Source: Halomonas sp. YLGW01
Lineage (GTDB): Bacteria; Pseudomonadota; Gammaproteobacteria; Pseudomonadales; Halomonadaceae
Direction of reading: 5' to 3'
Assembly (NCBI RefSeq): GCF_014840935.1
Contig: NZ_CP062005.1
Coordinates: 372,001 to 436,000, forward strand
Length of the DNA: 64,000 nucleotides
Position 1 is the stretch's first letter; every line of letters starts with the position of its first letter. Positions 45,815 through 56,185 of the stretch are shown here, in pieces. Below the pieces are notes generated by a model. It made no database searches, had not been told where the DNA came from, and was given only the letters and a program-made list of their open reading frames with translations. The position numbers were made by a program, and so were the translations under genes.

Positions 45815-47575
45815 ATGGCCACCACCGGGCCAGGCATGGATCGGCACATCGCCCAGATGGACGATGAACAGCTGCCGGTTCCGCCGCATAAACTGCACAG
45901 ATGGCCGCACTTCGCCGGCCTGTATGCCGCCGAGCATGTCGCCGCCACCGAGTTCGTGATCGGTGCCACCTTCGTCGCCCTCGGCGCGGGCATCTGGGAC
46001 ATCCTGATCGGCCTGCTGATCGGCAACGCCCTGGCCGTGCTCAGCTTCTGGCTGATCACCACTCCGATTGCCATCGAGACGCGGCTGAGCCTCTTCACCT
46101 ACCTTCACCGCATCGCCGGCGACTCGATGGCGTGGCTCTACAACTGGGCCAATGTCATCATCTTCAGCGTCATCTCCGCGGCGATGATCACGGTGTCGGC
46201 CACGGCGGTTCGGATCCTGTTCGACATCCCGGCTCAGGCACAGCCCTATCCGACCGATCCGGCGTTCGTGCTGCTGGCGCTGGCTGTCGCGGCCATCGTG
46301 GTGCTGATCGCCGTCTACGGCTTCAATGCCCTGACCGAATTCGCCAGTATCTGCGCGCCCTGGCTGATGGTGATGTTCACCGCCGGGGGCATGGTGCTGT
46401 TGCCGGAACTGGCCGAATCGGTCACCGGCACCACCACCCTTGGCGACTTCTCCACCTTCATCGAGGTCGCCGGCAGCACCGTCTTCACGGGTACCGATGT
46501 CAACGGTGAGCCGGGAATCGGCATCTGGGAGGTGATCGGCTTCGCCTGGGCGGCCAATACCTTCTCGCATTTCGGCCTGATCGACATGGCGCTGCTGCGC
46601 TACGCCAAGCGCAAGCGCTCCGGCCTCGCCACCAGCACCGGCATGATGTTCGGTCACTATGTCGCCTGGATCTCGGCCGGCCTGATGGGGGCGGCGACCG
46701 CGGCGGTGACCAAGACCAGCATCGCCGTACTGGAACCGGGCGAGGTCGCCTGGCATGCGCTGGGGGCCTCCGGTTTCGTGATCGTGGTCGTCGCCGGCTG
46801 GACCACGGCCAATTCCAATCTCTACCGGGCGGGCCTCGCGGCTCAGGCGGTGATGCCCCGGTTCTCCCGCAACAAGGCCACGCTGCTGGTGGGGCTCGGT
46901 GTCGCCGCGATCAGCTGCTTTCCGTTCATCTATCGCAGCATGCTGCCGCTGCTGACCTATGCCGGCCTGCTGCTGGTGCCGATCGGTGGCATCATCTTCG
47001 CCGAGCACCATCTCTTCCCCCGACTCGGCTTCAGCCGCTTCTGGGCGCGCTACAAGGGCCTCACCCACAACGTGCCGGCGCTCGCGACCTGGGCGCTCTC
47101 GCTCACGTTCGGCTTCGCCCTGGACGCCCTCGATCTGATCCCCTTCTATTATCTGTTCGTGCCCACCTGGTGTGTGTCGATCGCCGCCTACACCCTGCTG
47201 GCCAAGCGCTTCGGTGCCGCCGAGGCCTACCCCGAGGCGGAAGCGGCCGAGCGCGACTTTCAGTCACGGGTGCAGGCCTTCCACGCCAAGCAGACGGCGC
47301 AGGAGCCCGTGGGACCGACCCGGGATACCAGCCCCCTGAGCCGCGTCATCAAGGCCATCTGGATCGTGGGACTGCTGGTGCCCAGCCTCTTGGCCATCAA
47401 TGTGCTCTTCTTCAGCGCCGACCTGGCCAGCTACCACCAGAACCGCGAGCTGTTCTACGACATCACCATCTGGTGCACCCTGACCTACTTCGTGTTCGCC
47501 TACTGGGGCCTGAAGCGTGCCAAGGCCGTGCATGAGGGCCGGGCCCAACTCGCGATGCAGACGGCGGGGCGCTAA
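45815..47575 (+). CDS. NCS1-like (purine/cytosine permease family) secondary transporter
   Basis: A 586-residue inner-membrane protein with about twelve spans. HFAGLYAAEHVAATEFVIGATFVALGAG, GLLIGNALAVLSFWLI and FIYRSMLPLLTYAGLLLVPIGGI fit the NCS1 superfamily; the C-terminal 100 residues add charged sequence and two further spans. NCS1 members usually move nucleobases, hydantoins or vitamins, whereas this gene lies in a polyol locus and shares its upstream architecture with the polyol ABC operon. A sugar-alcohol or related substrate is therefore a reasonable hypothesis. GAGGAG precedes the ATG. Confidence 0.72.
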   Translation: MATTGPGMDRHIAQMDDEQLPVPPHKLHRWPHFAGLYAAEHVAATEFVIGATFVALGAGIWDILIGLLIGNALAVLSFWLITTPIAIETRLSLFTYLHRIAGDSMAWLYNWANVIIFSVISAAMITVSATAVRILFDIPAQAQPYPTDPAFVLLALAVAAIVVLIAVYGFNALTEFASICAPWLMVMFTAGGMVLLPELAESVTGTTTLGDFSTFIEVAGSTVFTGTDVNGEPGIGIWEVIGFAWAANTFSHFGLIDMALLRYAKRKRSGLATSTGMMFGHYVAWISAGLMGAATAAVTKTSIAVLEPGEVAWHALGASGFVIVVVAGWTTANSNLYRAGLAAQAVMPRFSRNKATLLVGLGVAAISCFPFIYRSMLPLLTYAGLLLVPIGGIIFAEHHLFPRLGFSRFWARYKGLTHNVPALATWALSLTFGFALDALDLIPFYYLFVPTWCVSIAAYTLLAKRFGAAEAYPEAEAAERDFQSRVQAFHAKQTAQEPVGPTRDTSPLSRVIKAIWIVGLLVPSLLAINVLFFSADLASYHQNRELFYDITIWCTLTYFVFAYWGLKRAKAVHEGRAQLAMQTAGR

Positions 47576-47588
47576 GCCCTCGTTGTTA

Positions 47589-47664
47589 CCATCGCTCGCG
47601 TAGGTGCCATCGCTCGCGGATAGCCCTGGTGGTGACGCGAATGCCCCTGGCGCAAATGACCCTG
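47589..47664. repeat. Two small degenerate repeat sets after the permease gene
   Basis: CCATCGCTCGCG occurs at 47589-47600 and 47607-47618 (18-bp period). Then GCGAATGCCCCTG (47637-47649) and GCGCAAATGACCCTG (47650-47664) form a second set, with a partial third. They start 14 bp past the stop codon. Confidence 0.65.
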
Positions 47665-47678
47665 GCGTGAAGGAATTA

Positions 47679-47708
47679 GGCGCGGATGCCGATCTCGGCA
47701 TCCGCGCC
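47679..47708 (+). terminator. Hairpin ending the permease transcript
   Basis: A perfect 14-bp stem (47679-47692 with 47695-47708) with a two-base loop, lying just upstream of the ABC operon's regulatory region. No T-run follows. Confidence 0.6.
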
Positions 47709-47740
47709 AGTGCGTCTGCCCGCAGGGCCCCGCCTTGCCC

Positions 47741-47818
47741 CTAAAGTATAAGCGTCCTGGCTTTGCCTTTTCTGGGTTGCTGTCCGATCATTTGATCGTC
47801 GATTGATTTGAATGATCG
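47741..47818 (+). promoter_or_regulatory. Three-part upstream region of the polyol ABC operon
   Basis: CTAAAGTATAAG (47741-47752), the perfect dyad CGATCATTTGATCG (47785-47798) and TTGAATGATCG (47808-47818, ending 53 bp before the ATG) repeat the order and spacing of the region at 45687-45763. This indicates co-regulation of permease and ABC operon by the SorC-type protein and a second factor. Confidence 0.65.
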
Positions 47819-47870
47819 TTTTTCTGGTGTGATCTCATAACAACACAAGAACTTCCCAAAGGAGCAAGCC

Positions 47871-49181
<1,311 letters not shown>

Positions 49182-49189
49182 TCCGTGTG

Positions 49190-49215
49190 CGCCGGCCGGG
49201 ACTTCCCGGCCGGCG
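49190..49215 (+). terminator. Intercistronic hairpin after smoE
   Basis: CGCCGGCCGGG (49190-49200) pairs with 49205-49215 around ACTT, just past the smoE stop. It likely protects the smoE message and lowers read-through to the permease genes. Confidence 0.65.
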
Positions 49216-49245
49216 TTCTACTCGCGAACCCTCACGGTTACCGAT

Positions 49246-50136
49246 ATGAACAAGACCAGAACTTCCGGGCGCACCATCGGCGGGTTTCGAACCCTCTCGC
49301 TGCAGGCGCCTGCCGTCTCCCTGCTTTTCCTGTGGATGATCGTGCCGTTGGCGATGACCGTCTGGTTCTCGCTGCAACGCTACAACCTGCTGATGCCGGG
49401 CATGACCGGCTTCGCCGGGCTCGAGAACTACGAATACCTGTTCACCGACCCTGCCCTGTGGTCGGCCATGGGCACCACCCTGCTGATGGTCGGCTGGGTA
49501 CTCGCGATCACCGTGGTCGGCGGCACCCTGCTGGCGGTGCTCTTCCAGCAGGAATTCATGGGCCAGGGCATCGCCCGGGTACTCGCCATCTCGCCCTTCT
49601 TCGTCATGCCCACCGTCAGCGCCCTGGTGTGGAAGAACATGATGATGCACCCAGCCAACGGGGTGCTGTCCTGGGTCGCCGAGCTGTTCGGGCTACCCGC
49701 GGTGGACTGGTTCTCGTCGCTGCCGCTGACCTCGATCATCATCATCGTGTCCTGGCAGTGGCTGCCGTTCGCCCTGCTGATCCTGCTGACCGCCATGCAG
49801 TCGCTGGACGAGGATCAGGTCGAGGCCGCCCGCATGGACGGTGCCGGGCCGATCGCCATCTTCTTCTTCATCACCCTGCCGCACCTCAAGCGGGCCATCA
49901 GCGTGGTGATCATGATCGAGATGATCTTCCTGCTGACCATCTTCGCCGAGATCTTCGTCACCACCTCCGGCGGCCCGGGCCTTGCCACCACCAACCTGGC
50001 CTACCTGATCTACATCCGCGCCCTGCTCGACTTCGACGTCGGCATGGCCTCCGCCGGTGGGGTGGTCGCGATCATCCTCGCCAACATCGTTGCCATCTTC
50101 CTGGTCCGCATGGTGGCCAAGAACCTGGAAAACTGA
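49246..50136 (+). CDS. smoF: Polyol ABC transporter permease 1
   Basis: A 296-residue, six-span permease of the MalF type. Features are MIVPLAMTVWFSLQRYNLLMPG near the N terminus and the EAA loop EAARMDGAGPIAIFFFITLPHLKRA that docks on the ATPase. The closing span ends VAIFLVRMVAKNLEN. It forms a heterodimer with smoG. Confidence 0.93.
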   Translation: MNKTRTSGRTIGGFRTLSLQAPAVSLLFLWMIVPLAMTVWFSLQRYNLLMPGMTGFAGLENYEYLFTDPALWSAMGTTLLMVGWVLAITVVGGTLLAVLFQQEFMGQGIARVLAISPFFVMPTVSALVWKNMMMHPANGVLSWVAELFGLPAVDWFSSLPLTSIIIIVSWQWLPFALLILLTAMQSLDEDQVEAARMDGAGPIAIFFFITLPHLKRAISVVIMIEMIFLLTIFAEIFVTTSGGPGLATTNLAYLIYIRALLDFDVGMASAGGVVAIILANIVAIFLVRMVAKNLEN

Positions 50137-50151
50137 CGCGGGAGCGCGCAC

Positions 50152-51033
50152 ATGACGACTGCAAAAACCAACTCCCTGACCGGGGCCGCCCCGAGGGTGC
50201 AGCGGTCTCCCCTGACCGAGGCCCTGCTCAATCGGCGCCTATGGCTCGGCATACTGGGCTGGACCGTGGCCCTGCTGATCTTCTTCCCGATCTTCTGGAT
50301 GGTGCTGACCGGCTTCAAGACCGAGGCCGAGGCCATCGCCGAGCCGAGCCTGATCTTCTCGCCGACGCTTGATAGCTACGCCGAGGTCCAGAGCCGCGCG
50401 GGCTATGCCAAGTTCGCCATCAACAGCGTGGTGGTGGCCTTCGGCTCGACCCTGCTGGCGCTACTGATCGCCATTCCGGCGGCCTACTCGATGGCTTTCC
50501 TGCCCACCAAGCGTACCAAGGGCACCCTCTTGTGGATGCTCTCGACCAAGATGCTGCCGCCGGTCGGCGTGCTGGTGCCGATCTATCTGCTGTTCCGCGA
50601 TGTCGGGCTCCTGGATACCCGTACCGGCCTGATCATCGTCTATACGCTGATGAATCTGCCGATCGTGGTGTGGATGCTCTACACCTTCTTCAAGGACATG
50701 CCCAAGGACATCCTCGAAGCGGGCCGCATGGATGGCGCCGGCACCCTGCAGGAAGTGCTCTACCTGCTGCTGCCACTGACCCTGCCGGGCATCGCCTCCA
50801 CGGGCCTCTTGTCGGTGATCCTGAGCTGGAACGAGGCCTTCTGGAGTCTCAACCTGACCTCGTCCCAGGCGGCGCCGCTGACGGCCTACATCGCCTCCTT
50901 CTCGAGCCCCGAGGGACTGTTCTGGGCCAAGCTCTCCGCGGCCTCGACCATGGCCATCGCACCCATCCTCGTCTTTGGGTGGCTCACCCAGAAGCAGATG
51001 GTGCGCGGTCTGACCTTCGGTGCGGTGAAATAA
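50152..51033 (+). CDS. smoG: Polyol ABC transporter permease 2
   Basis: A 293-residue MalG-type permease starting 15 bp after smoF. It has six spans, the EAA loop EAGRMDGAGTLQEVLYLLLPLTLPG and the canonical end QKQMVRGLTFGAVK. Two decaying in-frame copies of this 3' end follow in the 189-bp space before smoK (51056-51210). Confidence 0.93.
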   Translation: MTTAKTNSLTGAAPRVQRSPLTEALLNRRLWLGILGWTVALLIFFPIFWMVLTGFKTEAEAIAEPSLIFSPTLDSYAEVQSRAGYAKFAINSVVVAFGSTLLALLIAIPAAYSMAFLPTKRTKGTLLWMLSTKMLPPVGVLVPIYLLFRDVGLLDTRTGLIIVYTLMNLPIVVWMLYTFFKDMPKDILEAGRMDGAGTLQEVLYLLLPLTLPGIASTGLLSVILSWNEAFWSLNLTSSQAAPLTAYIASFSSPEGLFWAKLSAASTMAIAPILVFGWLTQKQMVRGLTFGAVK

Positions 51034-51055
51034 ATGATGACGGTGCAGACGACGG

Positions 51056-51210
51056 GTCTTCGGCTGGCGCTCTGGTGTCACCACAGGAAACAGATGGTGC
51101 GCGGCCTGACCTTCGGTGCGGTGAAATAATCAATGGCACGCCTTCGGCCGCTGCCCTGGCATAACGACAAGAAACAGAGGCTTCGCGGCGCCCTCGGCGC
51201 CGCCAGGTAA
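51056..51210 (+). pseudogene. Two degenerate tandem copies of the smoG 3' end
   Basis: Copy 2 (51056-51129) repeats the last 39 bases of smoG (50995-51033 versus 51091-51129) with a single, synonymous mismatch and again ends GLTFGAVK-stop. Copy 3 (51140-51210) is more degraded but aligns throughout and ends KQRLRGALGAAR-stop. Both stay in the smoG frame, and each has an ATG directly after or three bases after the preceding stop (51034, 51133), giving mini-ORFs of 31 and 25 residues. They may be decaying duplication debris or short translated leaders coupling smoG to smoK. Confidence 0.75.
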
Positions 51211-51222
51211 AGGAATCTCATT

Positions 51223-52368
<1,146 letters not shown>

Positions 52369-52378
52369 GGAGAGGGTC

Positions 52379-53065
52379 ATGGACAGCCTGATCTTCGACT
52401 GCGACGGCGTGCTGGTGGACAGCGAGGCGATCGCCGAGGCCACCCTGATCGACCTGCTGGGGGCCTGGCTGCCGGATCTGGCCACCGAGGAGGAACTGAA
52501 GGCGGCGCTGGGCATGACCACGGCCAATATCCTTGGCCACCTGGAGGCGCGTAGCGTCCATCGCCTGCCGGCCAACGCCACGGCGCGGGTCGATGAGACC
52601 ATCGAGGCGCGCCTGGCCCGCGAGCTGGGTGCCATCGACGGTGTCGCCGAGGCCATCGAGGCGTTGACTCTGCCGCTGGCGGTGGTCTCCAACAGCCGCC
52701 GCCAGCGGGTACTGGCCTCGCTGGCCACCACCGGGCTCGATGCCCGGCTGGGCGAGGTGCCGATCTTCACCGCCGATCAGGTGGCGGCCCCCAAGCCGGA
52801 CCCGTCGATCTATCGCCTGGCCGCCCGGGAGCTGGGCTGTGCGCCCGGCGACTGCCTGGTGGTGGAGGACAGCGTGGCCGGCGTCACCGCGGCTCACGGT
52901 GCCGGCATGACGGTGATCGGCTTCATCGGCGCCAGCCATGTGCCGGCAGGGCAGGCCGAACGGCTCCGCGAGGCCGGGGCCTGGCGGGTCCTGTCTCATA
53001 TGCAGGGGCTCGAGGCGCTGGTGCAGCAGTGGCGTGACACCCGTCGGTCAGTGGTCGATGCCTGA
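52379..53065 (+). CDS. HAD-family phosphatase in the polyol operon
   Basis: A 228-residue HAD hydrolase of the beta-phosphoglucomutase-like group. The nucleophile motif is FDCDGVLVDSE, motif II lies in LAVVSNSRRQR and the acidic motif IV in CLVVEDSVAGVTAAHGAGM with Lys in AAPKPDPSIYRLA. GGAGAG precedes the ATG at 52379, 11 bp after smoK. Related HAD genes occur in alphaproteobacterial smo operons; the substrate may be a sugar phosphate, possibly clearing dead-end phosphorylated polyols. That is inference. Confidence 0.85.
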   Translation: MDSLIFDCDGVLVDSEAIAEATLIDLLGAWLPDLATEEELKAALGMTTANILGHLEARSVHRLPANATARVDETIEARLARELGAIDGVAEAIEALTLPLAVVSNSRRQRVLASLATTGLDARLGEVPIFTADQVAAPKPDPSIYRLAARELGCAPGDCLVVEDSVAGVTAAHGAGMTVIGFIGASHVPAGQAERLREAGAWRVLSHMQGLEALVQQWRDTRRSVVDA

Positions 53066-53106
53066 TCGGTCGGGGGCTTCTTCAAGCGAACAGGAAGGGC
53101 GAGAGC

Positions 53107-53883
53107 ATGAAACTCCATGACAAGGTAGCCGTGGTAACCGGCGGCGCACGGGGCATCGGCCTGGCCATCGCCGAGCGCTATCTGGCCGAGGGTGCCCGGG
53201 TGGTGGTCGCCGACATCGACACGACGGCCATCGACCAGGCCGTGGCCCGGCTTGACGGTGGCGAGCGGGTACTGGGCCTGCGCCTGGATGTCTGCGATCG
53301 CGCCTCGATCGACGCTCTGGTCGATGAGGTCACCCTCCGGTTCGGCGGCATCGACATCCTGGTCAACAACGCGGCGGTATTCGACATGGCGCCGGTGCTC
53401 GAGGTGACCGAGGAGAGCATCGACAGGCAGTTTGCCGTCAACGTCAAGGGCGCCTTCTTCACCCTGCAGGCGGTTGCCCGGGCCATGGTCGCGCGGGGCC
53501 GCGGGGGCAAGATCATCAACATGGCCTCCCAGGCCGGCAGGCGCGGCGAGCCGCTGGTCAGTGTCTACTGCGCCAGCAAGGCGGCGATGATCAGCCTGAC
53601 CCAGTCCTGCGGGCTTTCGCTGATCGAGCATGGCATCCACGTCAACGGCATCGCCCCGGGCGTGGTCGACACCCCGATGTGGGATGAGGTCGATGCGCTC
53701 TTCGCCCGCTACGAGGGGCGCCCGCTCGGCGAGAAGAAGCGCCTGGTCGGCGAGGCAGTGCCCTACGGGCGCATGGGCCGCCCGGAGGACCATGCCGGTG
53801 CCGCGGTCTTCCTGGCCAGTGACGACAGCGACTATGTAGTGGCTCAGACCCTCAATGTCGATGGCGGCAACTGGATGAGCTGA
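53107..53883 (+). CDS. smoS: NAD-dependent sorbitol dehydrogenase (SmoS, SDR family)
   Basis: Oxidises D-sorbitol (and galactitol in the characterised enzyme) to the ketose. The 258-residue short-chain dehydrogenase has cofactor motif TGGARGIG, NNAAVF, catalytic Ser in NMASQAGRRGE, the YxxxK pair in VYCASKAA and the SmoS-typical end DYVVAQTLNVDGGNWMS, which closely resembles the Rhodobacter enzyme. The long loop PLGEKKRLVGEAVPYGRMGRPED is also conserved there. AGGGCGAGAG precedes the ATG. Confidence 0.93.
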   Translation: MKLHDKVAVVTGGARGIGLAIAERYLAEGARVVVADIDTTAIDQAVARLDGGERVLGLRLDVCDRASIDALVDEVTLRFGGIDILVNNAAVFDMAPVLEVTEESIDRQFAVNVKGAFFTLQAVARAMVARGRGGKIINMASQAGRRGEPLVSVYCASKAAMISLTQSCGLSLIEHGIHVNGIAPGVVDTPMWDEVDALFARYEGRPLGEKKRLVGEAVPYGRMGRPEDHAGAAVFLASDDSDYVVAQTLNVDGGNWMS

Positions 53884-53904
53884 TGTGACGAGTGATCGCC
53901 TGGA

Positions 53905-54546
53905 ATGATGACCATGATTCCCCATATCCATGACATGACCGTGCGGCTGCTCGAGGCGGCGAGCGGGCGAGAACGCTTCATCGTGGCCCTGGCCGGGCCG
54001 CCGGCAGCGGGCAAGTCCTTCCTCTCGGAATGGCTGTGTCGCGAACTCAACGAGCGCAGCCCCGGGATCGCCGCCGTGGTGCCCATGGACGGCTACCACT
54101 TCGACAATGCGGTGCTCGAGCCCGAGGGCCTGGTGCCGGTGAAGGGGGCTCCCGAGACCTTCGACATCGACGGGCTCCATGGGGATCTCGTGCGCATCCG
54201 CCGTGCCGATCGCACGGTGGCGGTACCGGTCTTCGACCGCCCGCTGGACCTGGCGCGGGCCGGCGGGCGCCTGATCACCCTTGAGCATCGGCTGATCATC
54301 GTCGAGGGCAACTACCTGCTGCTGGACCAGGGTGACTGGCCGAGCCTTCGGCCCCTTTACGACCTGACGCTGTTCCTCGAGGTACCCGATGAGCTCCTCG
54401 AGGCCCGGCTGATACAGCGCTGGCTGGGCATGGGCCAGGATCAGGCCGGGGCCCTCGAACGCACGCGCCACAAGGACATGCTCAATGCCCGGCTGATCAA
54501 GACCGCCTCGGTGTCCGCCGACGTGCACTGGGCCGCGACGGCCTGA
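53905..54546 (+). CDS. P-loop sugar kinase-like protein (FrcK/uridine kinase-related)
   Basis: A 213-residue P-loop kinase with Walker A AGPPAAGKSFLSEWL, PMDGYHFDNAVLE, the Asp/Pro-rich ETFDIDGLHGDLVRI and LIIVEGNYLLLD. It belongs with the nucleoside/pantothenate-kinase-like proteins of which FrcK in rhizobial fructose operons is an example. Between sorbitol and mannitol dehydrogenases, both of which yield fructose, a fructokinase role is the natural guess. Start could be ATG 53905, 53908 or 53914; none has a strong ribosome site. Confidence 0.75.
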   Translation: MMTMIPHIHDMTVRLLEAASGRERFIVALAGPPAAGKSFLSEWLCRELNERSPGIAAVVPMDGYHFDNAVLEPEGLVPVKGAPETFDIDGLHGDLVRIRRADRTVAVPVFDRPLDLARAGGRLITLEHRLIIVEGNYLLLDQGDWPSLRPLYDLTLFLEVPDELLEARLIQRWLGMGQDQAGALERTRHKDMLNARLIKTASVSADVHWAATA

Positions 54547-54575
54547 TCAGGGGTCGAGCCATCATTTTTCGTTGG

Positions 54576-54591
54576 CCGGGAGCGATCCCGG
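54576..54591 (+). terminator. Small intercistronic hairpin before mtlD
   Basis: CCGGGA-GCGA-TCCCGG, a six-base-pair stem, lies 30 bp after the kinase stop; a second partial dyad (GATCCCGGCGGGAT) follows at 54611-54624. Likely a processing or stability element. Confidence 0.4.
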
Positions 54592-54647
54592 CGCTTTACC
54601 CACCCCGCCCGATCCCGGCGGGATTGACGCTTCTCAGGAGCACCAGC

Positions 54648-56123
54648 ATGACCCAACTCGACAACGCCCACCTGATGGACCTGGGCCCCGACGTCGCCAC
54701 ACCGAGTTACGACCGGCAGGCGGTTACCGCGGGCATCGTCCACATCGGGGTCGGTGGCTTTCATCGCGCCCATCAGGCCATGTATCTGGACGAGCTGATG
54801 AACCGGGGCGAGGCGCTGGACTGGGGCATCGTCGGGGTCGGCGTGATGCCCGGCGATCGTCGCATGCAGGAGATCCTGGCCGCCCAGGATCATCTCTACA
54901 CCCTGGTGGTGAAGCACCCCGACGGTCGCCGCGAGGCGCGGGTGATCGGCGCCATGCTCGACTACCTGTTCGCCCCGGAGGACCCGGAGGCGGTGATCGA
55001 GAAGATGGCGGACCCGGCGATCCGCATCGTCTCCCTGACCGTCACCGAGGGTGGCTACAACTTCCACCCGGTCAGCGGCGAGTTCGACCTCGACAATCCC
55101 GACGTCCAGCATGACCTGGCGCCCGAGGCCGCCCCGAAGACCTCCTTCGGCCTGGTCATCGAGGCGCTGCGTCGCCGCCGCGAGCGGGGCATCACGCCCT
55201 TCACGGTGATGTCCTGCGACAACATCCAGGGCAACGGCGACGTCGCCCGCAAGATGTTCACCGCCTTCGCCCATGCCCGGGACGTCGAGCTCGGCGCCTG
55301 GGTCGAGGCCGAGGTGCCCTTCCCGAACTCGATGGTCGATCGCATCACGCCGGTTACCACCCCCGAGGACATCGCCGAGCTCGGCAGCCAGTTCGGCGTC
55401 GAGGATGCCTGGCCGGTGGTCTGCGAGCCCTTCACCCAATGGGTGCTGGAGGATCATTTCGTCGCCGGCCGCCCGGCCTTCGAGCAGGTCGGCGTGCAGG
55501 TGGTCGAGGACGTCGTGCCCTATGAGCTGATGAAGCTGCGGCTGCTCAACGCCAGCCACCAGGCGCTGGCCTACTTCGGCTACCTGGCCGGCTATCGCTA
55601 CGCCCACGAGGCCAGCGCCGACCCGCTATTCGAGGCCTTCCTGCTCGATTACATGACTCACGAGGCAACGCCGACCCTGTCGCCGCTGCCGGGGGTCGAC
55701 CTGGACGCCTATCGCCGCACCCTGATCTCGCGCTTCGCCAATCCCGAGGTGCGGGACACCCTGGCGCGGCTGTGTGCCGAGAGCTCGGATCGCATTCCGA
55801 AATGGATGGTGCCGCTGATTCGTCAGCAGCTCGAGACCGGCGGCGATATCCATCGCTGCGCGGCGGTGGTGGCGAGCTGGGCTCGCTACGACGAGGGCGT
55901 CGACGAGCAGGGTGAGCCGATCACCGTGGTCGACCGCCTGAAGGACGAGCTGATGGCGATCGCGGCGCGTAACCACGAGCATCCCACCGCCTTCATCGAG
56001 AACGAGGAGCTGTTCGGCGATCTGGCCGAGAACGAGCGCTTCCGCCAGGCCTATCTCCAGGCGCTTGAGAGCCTGCATCAGCGCGGCGCCCGTGCCACGC
56101 TGGAGGCGCTGGTCGCGGCCTAA
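54648..56123 (+). CDS. mtlD: Mannitol 2-dehydrogenase (polyol-specific long-chain dehydrogenase)
   Basis: Oxidises D-mannitol (and commonly D-arabitol and D-sorbitol) to the ketose with NAD. The 491-residue length equals the Pseudomonas enzyme. N-terminal nucleotide-binding region IVHIGVGGFHRAHQAMYLDEL and the catalytic KxxxxNxxH motif in YELMKLRLLNASHQALAY are present; TVTEGGYN is a further family marker. ATG 54648 follows AGGAG at seven bases, so the TTG at 54624 is not needed. Followed by xylB, which would phosphorylate xylulose formed from arabitol. Confidence 0.94.
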   Translation: MTQLDNAHLMDLGPDVATPSYDRQAVTAGIVHIGVGGFHRAHQAMYLDELMNRGEALDWGIVGVGVMPGDRRMQEILAAQDHLYTLVVKHPDGRREARVIGAMLDYLFAPEDPEAVIEKMADPAIRIVSLTVTEGGYNFHPVSGEFDLDNPDVQHDLAPEAAPKTSFGLVIEALRRRRERGITPFTVMSCDNIQGNGDVARKMFTAFAHARDVELGAWVEAEVPFPNSMVDRITPVTTPEDIAELGSQFGVEDAWPVVCEPFTQWVLEDHFVAGRPAFEQVGVQVVEDVVPYELMKLRLLNASHQALAYFGYLAGYRYAHEASADPLFEAFLLDYMTHEATPTLSPLPGVDLDAYRRTLISRFANPEVRDTLARLCAESSDRIPKWMVPLIRQQLETGGDIHRCAAVVASWARYDEGVDEQGEPITVVDRLKDELMAIAARNHEHPTAFIENEELFGDLAENERFRQAYLQALESLHQRGARATLEALVAA

Positions 56124-56137
56124 CACCGGCACAGGCA

Positions 56138-56165
56138 CCCCGAGCCCGCCGCCCGCGGGCTCGGG
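56138..56165 (+). terminator. Intercistronic hairpin between mtlD and xylB
   Basis: CCCGAGCCCGC (56138-56148) pairs with 56155-56165. It overlaps the upstream part of the xylB leader but leaves the AGGAG site free. Confidence 0.5.
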
Positions 56166-56185
56166 ATCACGGCGAGGAGGTGGGC

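Noticed and set aside
44615-47068. Very long minus-strand open frame (about 817 codons) across the SorC and NCS1-like genes
   Set aside because: It lies antisense to two well-supported genes, has Gly/His/Gln/Arg-rich low-complexity translation and no domain; typical GC-rich shadow.
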